This document shows, in pieces, positions 5,699 through 5,746 of a stretch of DNA of 5,746 nt (position 1 is the first letter of the stretch; every line of letters starts with the position of its first letter). The translations under genes were made by a program, and so were the position numbers. The notes below the pieces were generated by a model. That model saw only the letters and a list, made by a program, of their open reading frames with translations, had not been told where the DNA came from and made no database searches. Source of the stretch: an uncultured Campylobacteraceae bacterium (GTDB lineage: Bacteria > Campylobacterota > Campylobacteria > Campylobacterales > Arcobacteraceae); assembly GCA_913057765.1 (NCBI GenBank), contig CAJXPH010000182.1:1-5746 (forward strand). Reading direction: 5' to 3'.

Positions 5699-5746
5699 CT
5701 GTCTCTTATACACATCTCCGAGCCCACGAGACCAGAGAGGATCTCG
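5699..5746 (+). other. Illumina Nextera adapter (i7 side), not genomic
   Basis: Bases 5699-5717 are the reverse-complement mosaic end (CTGTCTCTTATACACATCT) and 5718-5732 the i7-side primer segment. Bases 5733-5740 (CAGAGAGG) match the standard Nextera i7 index 708, and 5741-5746 begin the P7 arm. On the minus strand this gives the false peptide MGSEMCIRDR. Genomic DNA ends at 5698. Confidence 0.98.

Noticed and set aside
5485..5727. Minus-strand frame of 80 codons beginning MGSEMCIRDR
   Set aside because: Its start lies inside the right-hand adapter, the peptide is a known adapter artefact, and the rest is the antisense of the genuine gene at 5345-5698.

Overview
This window is an AT-rich stretch (roughly one third G+C by eye) of bacterial DNA holding part of a [NiFe]-hydrogenase locus, with all genes on the + strand. 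The layout and protein types point to a hydrogen-oxidising member of the Campylobacterota (Arcobacter / Sulfurimonas / Wolinella / Helicobacter relatives). These are a Tat-exported small subunit, a large subunit and a cytochrome b in the order hydA-hydB-hydC, followed by a maturation protease. That assignment rests on recognising the protein families, not on a database search. Both ends of the window are not genomic: positions 1-43 and 5699-5746 are Illumina Nextera adapter with readable index bases. The real DNA therefore runs from 44 to 5698, and the first and last genes are cut at library or assembly boundaries.

Layout. (1) 44-670 is the last 208 residues of a large subunit from a different hydrogenase class. 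It is group 2-like (HupV/HoxC/HupL type), has no cleavable C-terminal extension and carries unusual residues around the active site. (2) 671-945 is a 275-bp AT-rich gap with a possible promoter and a perfect 18-bp palindrome just before the hydA ribosome binding site. (3) 946-4650 is a tightly coupled hydA-hydB-hydC operon for a membrane-bound uptake hydrogenase; hydA/hydB share 1 base and hydB/hydC share 8. (4) 4651-4778 contains a strong intrinsic terminator. (5) 4779-5354 is the hydD maturation endopeptidase, which overlaps by 10 bases the start of a further gene (5345-5698, cut by adapter), probably another maturation factor of the HydE kind.

How the genes fit together. HydA (Fe-S clusters, Tat signal, C-terminal membrane anchor) and HydB (Ni-Fe site) would form the periplasm-facing dimer. 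HydC, a four-helix di-haem cytochrome b, would pass electrons from H2 to the quinone pool. HydD would trim the HydB C-terminus after nickel insertion. The upstream group 2-like subunit ends directly at its last metal-binding His and so needs no such protease; it may be an H2 sensor or a second, cytoplasmic enzyme.

The main points for a second look are: the adapter ends, which create false peptides; the altered active-site residues in the upstream subunit; an Asn in place of a proximal-cluster Cys in HydA; a palindrome at the hydA promoter; a local G+C-rich patch at the hydB/hydC junction; and a terminator separating structural from maturation genes. I see no evidence for a wholly new system.
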